Positions 16,196-23,226 of a stretch of DNA of 64,000 bases are shown piece by piece. Numbering within the stretch: the first letter of the stretch is position 1; each line of letters begins with the position of its first letter. The stretch covers positions 124,001-188,000 of the forward strand of contig UQNE01000002.1 of the NCBI GenBank assembly GCA_900542355.1. The letters are read 5' to 3'. The notes below the pieces were generated by a model. It saw only the letters and a program-made list of their open reading frames with translations, did no database searches and had not been told where the DNA came from. This DNA comes from an uncultured Bacteroidales bacterium (GTDB lineage: Bacteria; Bacteroidota; Bacteroidia; Bacteroidales; Paludibacteraceae). Position numbers and translations under genes: made by a program.

Positions 16196-16270
16196 ATGCA
16201 TTCATCATTATGCAAGGACATCCCCTCCTTTGGAGGGGCCTGGGGAGGTCTATTCTTCATTATGCATTGC
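16196..16270. repeat. Composite of family A and family C repeats
   Basis: TTATGCATTCATCATTATGC leads into AAGGACATCCCCTCC and its GGAGGGGCCTGGGGAGGTC half, then TTCATTATGCATTG. It is flanked by family A motifs on both sides, the clearest example of a complete element. Confidence 0.85.
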
Positions 16271-16284
16271 ATTACGCGCCTCGG

Positions 16285-16316
16285 TTTGCTTATTCCAAAC
16301 ATTTTGTGTAACTTTG
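16285..16316 (+). promoter_or_regulatory. Bacteroidota-type promoter of the que operon
   Basis: TTTG (16285-16288), 20-base spacer, TAACTTTG (16309-16316). Transcription should start near 16322. Confidence 0.8.
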
Positions 16317-16326
16317 CACTCGCTTT

Positions 16327-16351
16327 CGCGGGGCTATTGTTTTTCCCCCGC
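16327..16351 (+). promoter_or_regulatory. Hairpin in the queF leader
   Basis: GCGGGG (16328-16333) and CCCCGC (16346-16351) form a perfect 6-bp stem with a 12-nt loop, immediately at the 5' end of the predicted transcript and 23 nt before the queF ATG. Position, stem length, loop length and an A-rich tail recall a preQ1-I riboswitch. However, the loop (CTATTGTTTTTC) lacks the expected conserved residues, so I call only a leader hairpin. Confidence 0.4.
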
Positions 16352-16374
16352 ATAACTATTAAAACACTGAAAAC

Positions 16375-16857
16375 ATGCGTACAGAGCAAGAATTATCCGG
16401 TGTGAGTCTCTTAGGAGAGAACCGCACCAAGTATCCTACCGATTATGCCCCCGAGATGCTGGAGACTTTCGTCAATAAGCACCCCGAAAACGAGTACTTA
16501 GTTACTTTCCATTGCCCCGAGTTTACCTCCCTTTGTCCGAAAACAGGGCAACCCGATTTTGCTACTATCATCATCTCGTATATCCCCCGCGAACGGATGG
16601 TGGAGAGCAAGTCGCTCAAACTCTATCTGTTCTCTTTTCGCAATCATGGTGATTTCCACGAGGATTGCGTGAATATCATTATGAATGACTTAGTGAAACT
16701 GATGGACCCCAAATACATCGAGGTTACGGGTATCTTTACCCCCCGTGGAGGCATCAGTATATACCCCTTTGCTAACTATGCCGATGAGCAACATCAGACA
16801 CTCAAACAACAACGCCTGGCGGCTCGATTTGTAGAGGTATTGTCTGATAATCAATGA
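16375..16857 (+). CDS. queF: NADPH-dependent 7-cyano-7-deazaguanine (preQ0) reductase QueF
   Basis: Reduces the nitrile of preQ0 to the aminomethyl group of preQ1 in queuosine biosynthesis. It is the short, unimodular form (160 residues). The thioimide-forming cysteine is C54 in FTSLCPKTGQPD with the proton donor D61. The NADPH-binding E(S/L)KSLKLYL motif is present as MVESKSLKLYLFSFRNHGDF, and the signature HEDCVN.I..DL follows. It is the first gene of queF-queC-queD-queE, 12 bp before queC, under the promoter at 16285-16316. The ATG at 16375 fits the usual N-terminus. Confidence 0.96.
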   Translation: MRTEQELSGVSLLGENRTKYPTDYAPEMLETFVNKHPENEYLVTFHCPEFTSLCPKTGQPDFATIIISYIPRERMVESKSLKLYLFSFRNHGDFHEDCVNIIMNDLVKLMDPKYIEVTGIFTPRGGISIYPFANYADEQHQTLKQQRLAARFVEVLSDNQ

Positions 16858-16869
16858 TTTACAATTAGT

Positions 16870-17523
16870 ATGAAAGACGCTGTAATTATTTTGTCCGGTG
16901 GATTGGATTCCACTACAATGCTCTACGAATACAAAGACGAGATTGCCCTTGCCTTGAGTTTTAACTATGGCAGCAATCACAACGAGCGGGAACTTCATTT
17001 CGCTCGTCTCCATTGCGACCGACTGGATATCCCGCATATCATCATCCCGCTCGATTTTATGCATCAGTACTTCCGCAGTTCGCTGCTGCAAGGGGCTGAC
17101 GCTATTCCGGAGGGAAACTACGACGATGAGAATATGCGTTCTACGGTGGTGCCTTTCCGCAATGGAATCATGTTGGCTATTGCTGCCGGTATGGCTGAGA
17201 GTAGGGGATACAAGCGTATTATGATGGCTAACCACGCCGGAGACCATGCTATCTATCCCGACTGCCGACAGACTTTTGTTGATGCGATGAACCAAGCCAT
17301 ACAGGCAGGCACTTATGACGGCATACAACTCTTTACTCCCTATACCAACATCACCAAGGCGGATATTGCTCGCCATGGTAAAGCACTCGGTATTGATTAT
17401 GCGGAGACTTGGAGTTGCTACAAGGGTGGGGAGAAACATTGTGGCAAATGTGGCACCTGCACCGAACGACGAGAAGCCCTCCGAGAAGCCGGTATCGATG
17501 ACCACACCGAATACGAGGATTAG
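16870..17523 (+). CDS. queC: 7-cyano-7-deazaguanine synthase QueC
   Basis: ATP-dependent enzyme converting 7-carboxy-7-deazaguanine and ammonia to preQ0. The PP-loop SGGLDSTT is at residues 9-16. A C-terminal zinc site of four cysteines is present in WSCYKGGEKHCGKCGTCTER, as in the family. Internal motifs VPFRNGIMLAIAAGMAE and HAGDHAIYPDCR are canonical. Length 217 is normal. It lies 12 bp after queF; the gap to queD is filled by a family A repeat array but has no terminator, so the operon probably continues. Confidence 0.97.
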   Translation: MKDAVIILSGGLDSTTMLYEYKDEIALALSFNYGSNHNERELHFARLHCDRLDIPHIIIPLDFMHQYFRSSLLQGADAIPEGNYDDENMRSTVVPFRNGIMLAIAAGMAESRGYKRIMMANHAGDHAIYPDCRQTFVDAMNQAIQAGTYDGIQLFTPYTNITKADIARHGKALGIDYAETWSCYKGGEKHCGKCGTCTERREALREAGIDDHTEYED

Positions 17524-17538
17524 TTGCTATTATTTATC

Positions 17539-17577
17539 CATTATGCATTATGCATTATGCATTATGCATTGTGCATT
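17539..17577. repeat. Family A array (ATTATGC x4) inside the que operon
   Basis: Four consecutive 7-bp ATTATGC units, then ATTGTGCATTTTTAATTG, occupying the queC-queD spacer. A short copy (CATCATTATGCATTC) also sits in the queD-queE spacer near 17952-17968. Confidence 0.9.
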
Positions 17578-17596
17578 TTTAATTGAGCGAAGCAAT

Positions 17597-17935
17597 ATGT
17601 ATTATGTAGAAAAGCGTTTGGAGATTAGCGCAGCACATAATCTTCACCTGTCGTACGAAAGTAAGTGCGAGGCGCTGCATGGCCACAATTGGATTATTGT
17701 GGTCTATTGCAAAGCCAAACAACTTAATCAAGATGGTATGGTAACCGATTTTACCCATATCAAAAAAGTGGTGAAAGATACTTTCGACCATAAGTATATC
17801 AATGAGGTGCTCGATGTCAATCCATCGGCGGAGAATATTGCACGATATATCTGCGACCATGTGGAGAACTGCTATAAGGTGAGTGTACACGAGTCAGAGA
17901 ACAACTGCGCCATCTACGAGCGCGATGAAGATTAA
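17597..17935 (+). CDS. queD: 6-carboxy-5,6,7,8-tetrahydropterin synthase QueD
   Basis: Converts 7,8-dihydroneopterin triphosphate to 6-carboxytetrahydropterin, the first dedicated step after GTP cyclohydrolase. The product has 112 residues. The zinc-binding histidines are H14 (ISAAHNL) and H28/H30 (ALHGHNW), and the catalytic cysteine is C24 (ESKCEALHGH). DFTHIKK and FDHKYIN are the family's conserved segments. The frame is open further upstream through the repeat array back to 17315, but I chose ATG 17597 because MYYVEKRLEISAAHNL is the standard N-terminus and the upstream part is antisense-like queC sequence plus repeat. Confidence 0.95.
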   Translation: MYYVEKRLEISAAHNLHLSYESKCEALHGHNWIIVVYCKAKQLNQDGMVTDFTHIKKVVKDTFDHKYINEVLDVNPSAENIARYICDHVENCYKVSVHESENNCAIYERDED

Positions 17936-17978
17936 TTGCCATACAACTATGCATTCATCATTATGCATTCTTAATTAG

Positions 17979-18542
17979 ATGAGCATGTATCGTGTAAATG
18001 AGATATTTTATAGCCTGCAAGGTGAGGGCTTCCATATGGGGCAACCTGCGGTGTTTGTTCGTTTGAGCGGGTGTAACCTCCGCTGTCCTTTCTGTGATAC
18101 CGATTTTAGTCAATATACCGAGATGACGGAGCAGGACATTGCAGTAGAAGTGCAACGCCTAAGCGATGACCCGCAAGTGTTGATTGTCCTTACCGGAGGC
18201 GAACCGACCCTGCAAGCAGATGACAACCTTATCAAGGCGCTCCATAGCACAGGTAAAAAGATTTGTGTTGAAACCAATGGCACACACCCTGTTCCAGCGG
18301 GTATCGATTGGATTACTTGTTCCCCTAAGGAGGGCAGCAAAGTACTACTCACAAGGGCGGACGAACTGAAGATTGTTTATCAAAATCAAGATGTAGAGCA
18401 TTGGGCAAACAGTATTGTGGCAGCCCGGCTCTACTTGCAACCCTGCTCCTGCCAAAACACCGAAGAAGTAGTGAACTATATCCTACAACATCCCCATTGG
18501 CACCTCTCCCTGCAAACACATAAGTATCTGAATATCAGATAA
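17979..18542 (+). CDS. queE: 7-carboxy-7-deazaguanine synthase QueE (radical SAM)
   Basis: Radical SAM enzyme that rearranges 6-carboxytetrahydropterin to 7-carboxy-7-deazaguanine. The cluster motif is C32-N-L-R-C36-P-F-C39 (CxxxCxxC), preceded by IFYSLQGEGFHMGQPAVFVR, the substrate-binding start of QueE. TGGEPTLQ (about 71-78) is the SAM-binding GGE motif. At 187 residues it is a compact version. It is the last gene of the cluster, followed by a terminator at 18603-18647. No folE or tgt is in the window. Confidence 0.96.
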   Translation: MSMYRVNEIFYSLQGEGFHMGQPAVFVRLSGCNLRCPFCDTDFSQYTEMTEQDIAVEVQRLSDDPQVLIVLTGGEPTLQADDNLIKALHSTGKKICVETNGTHPVPAGIDWITCSPKEGSKVLLTRADELKIVYQNQDVEHWANSIVAARLYLQPCSCQNTEEVVNYILQHPHWHLSLQTHKYLNIR

Positions 18543-18602
18543 GTACAAAAGATAAAGGAGCAAGGAATAAGTACGAAGGAAGAAATAGTAAGGAATAAGG
18601 AT

Positions 18603-18647
18603 AAAGGACTTGGAATACCTGTAGGAAGGGTATCTCAAGTCCTTTCT
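18603..18647 (+). terminator. Terminator of the que operon
   Basis: AAAGGACTTG (18603-18612) pairs with CAAGTCCTTT (18636-18645). An inner ATACC/GGTAT pair extends the stem. The trailing T tract is short (CTTGTTG). Confidence 0.7.
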
Positions 18648-18663
18648 TGTTGTTCAAACAAGT

Positions 18664-18854
18664 CCATTATGCATTTCATCATTCTGCATTCATCATTATG
18701 CTACCTCCGACACACAAACACTAATTTAGTTTTTGGCTATTTGTAAACCCCGTATAAATGTTTTTGGTAAATTCTTGAAATGTGTTTTTGAGGGTTTTTG
18801 TATAGAAAAGCATCAGCAAGTCCATTATGCATTATGCATTCATCATTATGCATT
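18664..18854. repeat. Two family A arrays
   Basis: CATTATGCATTTCATCATTC at about 18664-18701, and CCATTATGCATTATGCATTC with ATCATTATGCATTG at 18822-18854. Confidence 0.75.
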
Positions 18855-18860
18855 GAATTA

Positions 18861-18974
18861 AGCCGTTTTACTGTCATTTTGTCAAACAGCCTTTACCGAG
18901 CCTTTATCGGACTCTTACCGAGACCTTACCGAGATCTAAGAATAATTTGCCAATAATCATTTTGTTAGTTTTAT
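18861..18974. repeat. Family D dispersed element
   Basis: Starts TTTTACTGTCATTTTGTCAA, passes through ACCGAG steps where other copies have TCGAGAC, and ends ATCATTTTGTTAGTTTTATG. It is aligned end to end with the copy at 7951-8064. Confidence 0.8.
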
Positions 18975-19041
18975 GTGCATTTATCTAACAAAAAGTCAAT
19001 CGTTTATATCCGCTCCATTCAGCCGAAAAATCAACCCCACG

Positions 19042-19190
19042 CAGTTTTAATGGCTCTTTACATGGCTTTTAATGGAGCCTTAAAACACCATTCTACGGAG
19101 AAAGAAATTAATGTTTAATTACATGATAATTATATGTTTAATGGTCAATTAACCGCAATTAACGGAGAACCAAAGCCATTAACGGAGCCC
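19042..19190. repeat. Family E dispersed element
   Basis: Near-copy of 3378-3515: TTAATGGCTCTTTACATGGC, TTAAAACACCATTCTACGG, AATTACATGATAATTATATG, then two TTAACGGAG units. Confidence 0.8.
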
Positions 19191-19217
19191 CCACCACCTA
19201 TTTACGGCGAGTTAGTT

Positions 19218-20153
19218 TTAATGGTTGTTCGTGGAGGAAAATAGTCGCAAGAACTCTCGCGGAACGGGGGTCTCAAAATGAACGGTCTTCTCCGTAACTG
19301 GGTGGATGAACTCCAATACTTTGGCGTGGAGGCAGAGTCGGTCAGAAGGGGAGAACTCGTTGCCGTGTCCGTACTTACGGTCGCCCAATACAGGGTGTCC
19401 GATAGAGGCCAGATGTACACGAATCTGATTGGTGCGACCGGTCTCAAGGTTCAACTCCACTAGCGAGAGCGGCATCTTATTCTCCTGCTCACCGGTAGGT
19501 TCGATGGTTTTCGTTACATTATAGTTGGTGATGGCTATCTGTCCCCCGTCATCTACGGGCGATGAATAGACCACCGCATTGCGCTTATCCTCTGTCAACC
19601 AAGTGGTTATCTTGCCTTCCGGCTTATCAAACACTCCCTCTGCCACGGCTACATAAGTGCGTTTGGTTACCAACTGACGCCAATAGGTGCGCATATACTG
19701 TTGCAACTCGGCAGACTTGGCAAACACCAGCAAACCGCTCGTTTCACGGTCAAGACGGTGCACTACAAATACACTCGCGCGTTGGCTGCGACGATGTACA
19801 TAGTTCTTCAGTATAGATAGGGCAGTCGTCTCCGTGGAACCCGGTATGGTGGGGACGGTGAGCAAACCTTGCTTCTTCTCTACCACAATGAGCGAATCAT
19901 CTTCATACACCACGCGTAGTTTTGGGTGCGTTAGTTCTATATTGCCTCGTCCGCTCACCATCGTTACCTTATCTCCTTTGTGCAACAGGGTATCATGGCG
20001 CGTCTGTATCGAACCATTCACCGATACACGACGCTGACCAAGCACCTGTTTAACGCTCGTCTTGCTCATTCCACCTAAGCGACTGAGCAGAAAATCAATT
20101 AGTTGGCACTCTTCCTCTACATGCCATACCGTATCTTGTTTGAGTTTATACAT
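19218..20153 (-). CDS. RluA-family pseudouridine synthase
   Basis: Isomerises uridine to pseudouridine in rRNA or tRNA. An N-terminal S4 RNA-binding domain (about residues 16-75: LIDFLLSRLGGMSKTSVKQV, RVSVNGS) precedes the catalytic domain. The catalytic aspartate is in VVHRLDRETSGLLVFAK (about 130-146). KRTYVAVAEGVF and GRTNQIRVHLASIGHPVLGD are conserved signature segments. The product is 311 residues, normal for RluA/RluD-type enzymes; the target site cannot be told. The C-terminus FSSTNNH and stop lie close to a family E repeat. It is followed upstream (47 bp) by the pnuC-like gene on the same strand. Confidence 0.93.
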   Translation of the reverse strand: MYKLKQDTVWHVEEECQLIDFLLSRLGGMSKTSVKQVLGQRRVSVNGSIQTRHDTLLHKGDKVTMVSGRGNIELTHPKLRVVYEDDSLIVVEKKQGLLTVPTIPGSTETTALSILKNYVHRRSQRASVFVVHRLDRETSGLLVFAKSAELQQYMRTYWRQLVTKRTYVAVAEGVFDKPEGKITTWLTEDKRNAVVYSSPVDDGGQIAITNYNVTKTIEPTGEQENKMPLSLVELNLETGRTNQIRVHLASIGHPVLGDRKYGHGNEFSPSDRLCLHAKVLEFIHPVTEKTVHFETPVPREFLRLFSSTNNH

Positions 20154-20199
20154 CTTATTTCTTTTTATCAGTTACTTTGTTTTCTTGTGTCCTTCGTTT

Positions 20200-21084
20200 C
20201 TATTTCTTATTGTCGGCAGCCATTCCCATACGCATCCACGCTATCATTGCCGAACCGTTAACCACAAGGAAAACGCAGAATAGCAACAACGAGAACATAT
20301 TATTGATGAGTATGTACAATACCATTCCGCTTGCGCTATATACTACCCACCATATCCATGCGTCTATCTTCTGATAGATAAGCCAAAAATTAGCCAAGGT
20401 AGAGGAGGCAATCATCACACCGCTACATAGTTTGAGCAGTATATGTTCATTCCACGCGTCGTGCTGAATAAATAATGTCGCCAATAGATAATCAACTACC
20501 ACAATGAGCAGAGCCACAATCAGTGTCCACACTAATGCCCGTCCATGTAGGTATTGAGGCACAAAAGTCGTATTGCTTTCGGTTGTTGTTTGCTTGTCTG
20601 CTTCGGTACTATGTGCCTGCTCACCTTTTGCTACTTCGGTTGTTGTTCGCTTGTCTGCTTCAATACTATGTGCCTTCTCTTCCTTTGCAAGACCTGTTTC
20701 CAATCCTGTTTGTTTGCCTTTCCACTCGATAATAGATTTAATCATAAATGGCACAAATACAAGTAGTTGCAGGCCAACTAAGTCGTAATTACCCTGCAAA
20801 TAGAATTGGCACGAGAGTAACAATGCCATCAGAATACCTCCATAGAAACCGGTATAGTTCTGCGGGTTTTTGATAGTCAGTACATACGCTACGCCTACGA
20901 TGCTTGCGGGAATACCCACTATAAATGCTGCACTATCCCATTGCAACAACTGTCCTCGCATGGCAGGTACGAGCCATTCTATTAGGTATAGCACACCAAA
21001 CAGCACCAAAAACAGCCCGCAAGACACCACCGTCTTCCGTCCCAACTCATTTACCAATCCCTTTGTCGTCTTATCCATATTCAT
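20200..21084 (-). CDS. PnuC-family nicotinamide riboside/vitamin transporter with a duplicated charged loop
   Basis: Inner-membrane transporter with about seven hydrophobic segments. The C-terminal YQKIDAWIWWVVYSASGMVL followed by YILINNMFSLLLFCVFLVVN matches the Pnu substrate-binding helix (W..W..V...) of nicotinamide riboside-type transporters. Between the third and fourth membrane segments is a 19-residue tandem duplication (KAHSIEADKRTTTEVAKGE / QAHSTEADKQTTTESNTTF), which lengthens the cytoplasmic loop relative to usual family members. Length 294. The substrate could also be thiamine, as for PnuT relatives; no riboswitch is seen. A CTAGA array lies immediately upstream of the start. Confidence 0.75.
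   Translation of the reverse strand: MNMDKTTKGLVNELGRKTVVSCGLFLVLFGVLYLIEWLVPAMRGQLLQWDSAAFIVGIPASIVGVAYVLTIKNPQNYTGFYGGILMALLLSCQFYLQGNYDLVGLQLLVFVPFMIKSIIEWKGKQTGLETGLAKEEKAHSIEADKRTTTEVAKGEQAHSTEADKQTTTESNTTFVPQYLHGRALVWTLIVALLIVVVDYLLATLFIQHDAWNEHILLKLCSGVMIASSTLANFWLIYQKIDAWIWWVVYSASGMVLYILINNMFSLLLFCVFLVVNGSAMIAWMRMGMAADNKK
20578..20691. repeat. 57-bp in-frame tandem duplication inside the pnuC-like gene
   Basis: Units starting TTCGGTTGTTG at 20578 and 20635 are about 85-90 percent alike by eye and exactly 57 bases apart, so copy-number change keeps the frame. Confidence 0.9.
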
Positions 21085-21100
21085 ATACTTTATCTATATC

Positions 21101-21158
21101 CTAGTCCACCTAGTCTATCTAGAATTCCTAGAATCCCTAGAGTATCTAGAACATCTAT
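21101..21158. repeat. Family B CTAGA array upstream of the pnuC-like gene
   Basis: CTAG steps every nine bases (CTAGTCCAC, CTAGTCTAT, CTAGAATTC, CTAGAATCC, CTAGAGTAT, CTAGAACAT), in the position where a promoter for the minus-strand gene would be expected. Confidence 0.9.
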
Positions 21159-21235
21159 AAAAAGCAAATTAATGGCAATTACATGTTCTCTTATGTTCCT
21201 GCCCTTAATGTCCCCCAAAAAATAAGAGATACAAT

Positions 21236-21259
21236 AAGGGCGAGCCGAAGCCCGCCCTT
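21236..21259 (-). terminator. Hairpin after the L31 gene
   Basis: AAGGGCG-GGC-TTCG-GC-CGCCCTT forms a strong stem with a UUCG-like loop 17 bp beyond the L31 stop on the minus strand. No immediate U tract follows, so termination is probable rather than certain. Confidence 0.5.
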
Positions 21260-21275
21260 AGATATGCAAATAGTT

Positions 21276-21530
21276 TTACTTGCGTTTGCGGTCGCCGTAG
21301 CGAGACATAAACTTATCAACGCGTCCTGCGGTATCGACAAGTTTCGATTTACCGGTATAGAACGGGTGGCTCGTGTTAGAGATTTCCAACTTGATAAGAG
21401 GGTACTGTACACCGTCAATCTCGATGCTGTCCTTCGTGGCTGCGGTAGAGCGGCTGAAGAACTGAGTACCATCAGACATATCTTTGAATACTACCACACG
21501 GTAGTTCTCGGGATGAATTCCTTTTTTCAT
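21276..21530 (-). CDS. rpmE2: 50S ribosomal protein L31 type B
   Basis: Ribosomal protein bL31 in its zinc-independent form: the 84-residue product starts MKKGIHPENYRVVVFKDMS and contains no cysteine, whereas type A carries a CxxC zinc site. SNTSHPFYTGKSKLVDTAGRVDKF is the conserved C-terminal block (abbreviated here to its first and last residues: SNTSHPFYTG and VDKF). The gene is 41 bp downstream of rplI on the same strand and may be partly co-transcribed with the S6-S18-L9 cluster. A hairpin follows its stop. Confidence 0.95.
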   Translation of the reverse strand: MKKGIHPENYRVVVFKDMSDGTQFFSRSTAATKDSIEIDGVQYPLIKLEISNTSHPFYTGKSKLVDTAGRVDKFMSRYGDRKRK

Positions 21531-21571
21531 TGTCTTATGCGTTTTTAGCAGTTGTACGATTGCCGTTCTGA

Positions 21572-22015
21572 TTACTCAGCAACAACATTTAATTTGATTT
21601 CTGCTTTTACCTCGCGGTGCAGACGAGCCACTGCCGTGTGCTCACCCGTTACCTTGATAGGCTCTGCAATAGTGATAACTTTCTTGTCGATGTTGATGTC
21701 TTTAGCAGCCAAAGCAGCAGAAATCTGAGCGGTGGTAACAGTACCAAAGATTTTGCCGTCCTCGTTTGCCTTTACAGCCATATCGATAGTCATATTAGCA
21801 AGTTGCTCTGCCAATGCCTGAGCATCTGCCAACAGTTTAGCCTGCTTGTGAGCCTGTTGTTTCAGGTTCTCTGCCAGTTGCTTACGGTTGCTCTCATTGG
21901 CAATGATGGCAATCTTGTTTGGCAACAGATAGTTGCGGCCGTAGCCGTCGCGTACCTTTACTATATCGTTCTTAAAACCTAAGTTAGCAAGGTCTTGAAT
22001 CAAAATTACTTCCAT
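21572..22015 (-). CDS. rplI: 50S ribosomal protein L9
   Basis: bL9 binds domain V of 23S rRNA and helps keep the reading frame. The N-terminal domain MEVILIQDLANLGFKNDIV followed by VRDGYGRNYLLPNKIA is fully canonical. A long connecting helix (LKQQAHKQAKLLADAQALAE) and the C-terminal domain follow. Length 147 is normal. It is the third gene of rpsF-rpsR-rplI, 28 bp after rpsR. Confidence 0.97.
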   Translation of the reverse strand: MEVILIQDLANLGFKNDIVKVRDGYGRNYLLPNKIAIIANESNRKQLAENLKQQAHKQAKLLADAQALAEQLANMTIDMAVKANEDGKIFGTVTTAQISAALAAKDINIDKKVITIAEPIKVTGEHTAVARLHREVKAEIKLNVVAE

Positions 22016-22043
22016 GATGTTTCGTCTTTTTAATGGTTAATAC

Positions 22044-22310
22044 TTACTTCATCATATCGGTTACATAAGGCAGCAGAGCCAAGTGGCGTGCTTTCTTAAC
22101 GGCTTGAGCGACTTTGCGTTGATACTTCAGGCTCGTTCCCGTAATACGACGGGGAAGAATCTTACCCTGCTCGTTGAGGAACTTCTTCAAAAACTCGGGG
22201 TCTTTGTAGTCGATGTACTTGATACCGCTCTTCTTGAAACGGCAATACTTTTTCTTCTTCTGCTCGTTTGTTTGCGGAGTCAGATAGCGAATTTCATCAT
22301 TCTGTGCCAT
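22044..22310 (-). CDS. rpsR: 30S ribosomal protein S18
   Basis: bS18, which pairs with bS6 on the 30S platform. The 88-residue product contains KKKYCRFKKSGIKYIDYKD and ILPRRITGTSLKYQRKVAQA, the latter the hallmark RNA-binding block. It starts two bases after the rpsF stop, so the two are translationally coupled. In Bacteroidota, platform proteins near the 16S 3' end are known to sequester the anti-Shine-Dalgarno; the lack of Shine-Dalgarno sites through most of this window agrees with that. Confidence 0.97.
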   Translation of the reverse strand: MAQNDEIRYLTPQTNEQKKKKYCRFKKSGIKYIDYKDPEFLKKFLNEQGKILPRRITGTSLKYQRKVAQAVKKARHLALLPYVTDMMK

Positions 22311-22312
22311 AA

Positions 22313-22657
22313 TTAAGCCTCCTCTTTTTTAAGATTACCACGACGCTTCTCAGCATACTCAAATGCGTACTTGTCAAGACGCGTTGTCAGGAAACGAATC
22401 ACACGCTCGTCACGACGGAATTCTGTTTCGAGAGTAGCGACAACAGCAGGTTCTACATCAAACTGAAGCAAGGCATAGAATCCCGTTGTTTTACCTTGGA
22501 TAGGATATGCGAGTTGACGCAAACCCCACTCCTCACGGTTCAGCACGGTACCACCGTTCTGCTTGAGAAGGTTCTCGAATTTGTCTACCGCTTCCTTCAT
22601 CTGTGGTTCAGACAAAACGGGAGTCAAGACGAAAGCGGCTTCGTAATGATTTAACAT
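22313..22657 (-). CDS. rpsF: 30S ribosomal protein S6
   Basis: bS6, first gene of the S6-S18-L9 operon. Sequence features are MLNHYEAAFVLTPVLSEPQM, the central EEWGLRQLAYPIQGKTTGFY and RRDERVIRFLTTRLDKYA, all canonical. At 114 residues it ends in a basic/acidic tail (EKRRGNLKKEEA). It is transcribed from the promoter at 22843-22874 with a leader of about 180 nt, long enough for the autoregulatory S6:S18-binding structure known in many bacteria, although I could not recognise that motif here. Confidence 0.97.
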   Translation of the reverse strand: MLNHYEAAFVLTPVLSEPQMKEAVDKFENLLKQNGGTVLNREEWGLRQLAYPIQGKTTGFYALLQFDVEPAVVATLETEFRRDERVIRFLTTRLDKYAFEYAEKRRGNLKKEEA

Positions 22658-22842
22658 AATCTGTTAATGTTTTGATTGTTAATGATTTATACTTGCTTTT
22701 TCTGCACTGCTTACCTCCTTGCCCTCTGCACCTCCGCTGCAATAATTCTCGAGAACATCTCTAAACATTCTAATAGCATTCTCCTAAGAATCATCCGACA
22801 AGATGTGCATCAGTTAAATTGGTATTGCGCTGAAAAAGCGTG

Positions 22843-22874
22843 CAAAGTTACTGCTTTTTTCTGAAATATGCAAA
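22843..22874 (-). promoter_or_regulatory. Promoter of rpsF-rpsR-rplI
   Basis: Minus-strand TTTG (22871-22874), exact 20-base spacer, TAACTTTG (22843-22850), in the context AAAAAGCAGTAACTTTGC shared with other strong promoters here. Confidence 0.85.
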
Positions 22875-23043
22875 TCCCCGCTCAAAATAACTGTATTTTT
22901 CTTATCTGTGTAGTATGGAGTAGGTGTTTGGACTCTCCAATTTGTCTTAGAGTGGGCTGTATCATAACTGTTTGAATTAGTTTGTCGTATGCCTCCCGGT
23001 ATCTTGGTTTGTGTATTCTCTATTTAGCATTGTGCATTTTTTA

Positions 23044-23075
23044 GTTGTGTATTCCGAAAATTCGTTGTATCTTTG
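23044..23075 (+). promoter_or_regulatory. Promoter of the IscU-like/GGGtGRT operon
   Basis: GTTG (23044-23047), 20-base spacer, TATCTTTG (23068-23075). The -33 element has one mismatch. Confidence 0.65.
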
Positions 23076-23226
23076 CGGGCAAATAATGATACTCTCTGCT
23101 ATACTCGAAGTGCTCTTGCGTATGTGTGAGAATGTATTTTTCATAAAGGAATACACACAGCAGTTAGTCGCTGTCGGATAGGATGGAGTAGAATAGAACA
23201 AACATAAACAATAAACCACAATAAAC

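Larger units (their letters stand above)
15997..16374. other. Divergent intergenic region between the glycan cassette and queF
   Basis: Holds a minus-strand -7 element (16083-16090), a family A/C repeat composite (16196-16270), the queF promoter (16285-16316) and a hairpin-containing queF leader. Confidence 0.6.
18543..19217. other. Repeat-filled intergenic region after the que operon
   Basis: Contains a terminator, two family A arrays, one family D and one family E element in succession. Around 18705-18815 the sequence is AT-rich without visible structure. No gene is supported. Confidence 0.7.
22658..23226. other. Divergent intergenic region between rpsF and the IscU-like gene
   Basis: Contains the long rpsF leader and promoter (minus), a family A remnant (GCATTGTGCATTTTTTAGTTG near 23023) and the promoter for the IscU-like gene (plus) with a leader of about 145 nt. 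Confidence 0.6.

Noticed and set aside
16327..16365. Firm preQ1-I riboswitch call
   Set aside because: Stem and loop sizes fit, but the loop lacks the conserved residues and a clear pseudoknot partner, so only a hairpin is annotated.
17315..17596. N-terminal extension of QueD
   Set aside because: It runs through the end of queC in another frame and the ATTATGC array; canonical QueD begins at 17597.
22658..22836. S6:S18-binding leader motif before rpsF
   Set aside because: The leader is long enough but I could not identify the conserved stem-bulge by eye.
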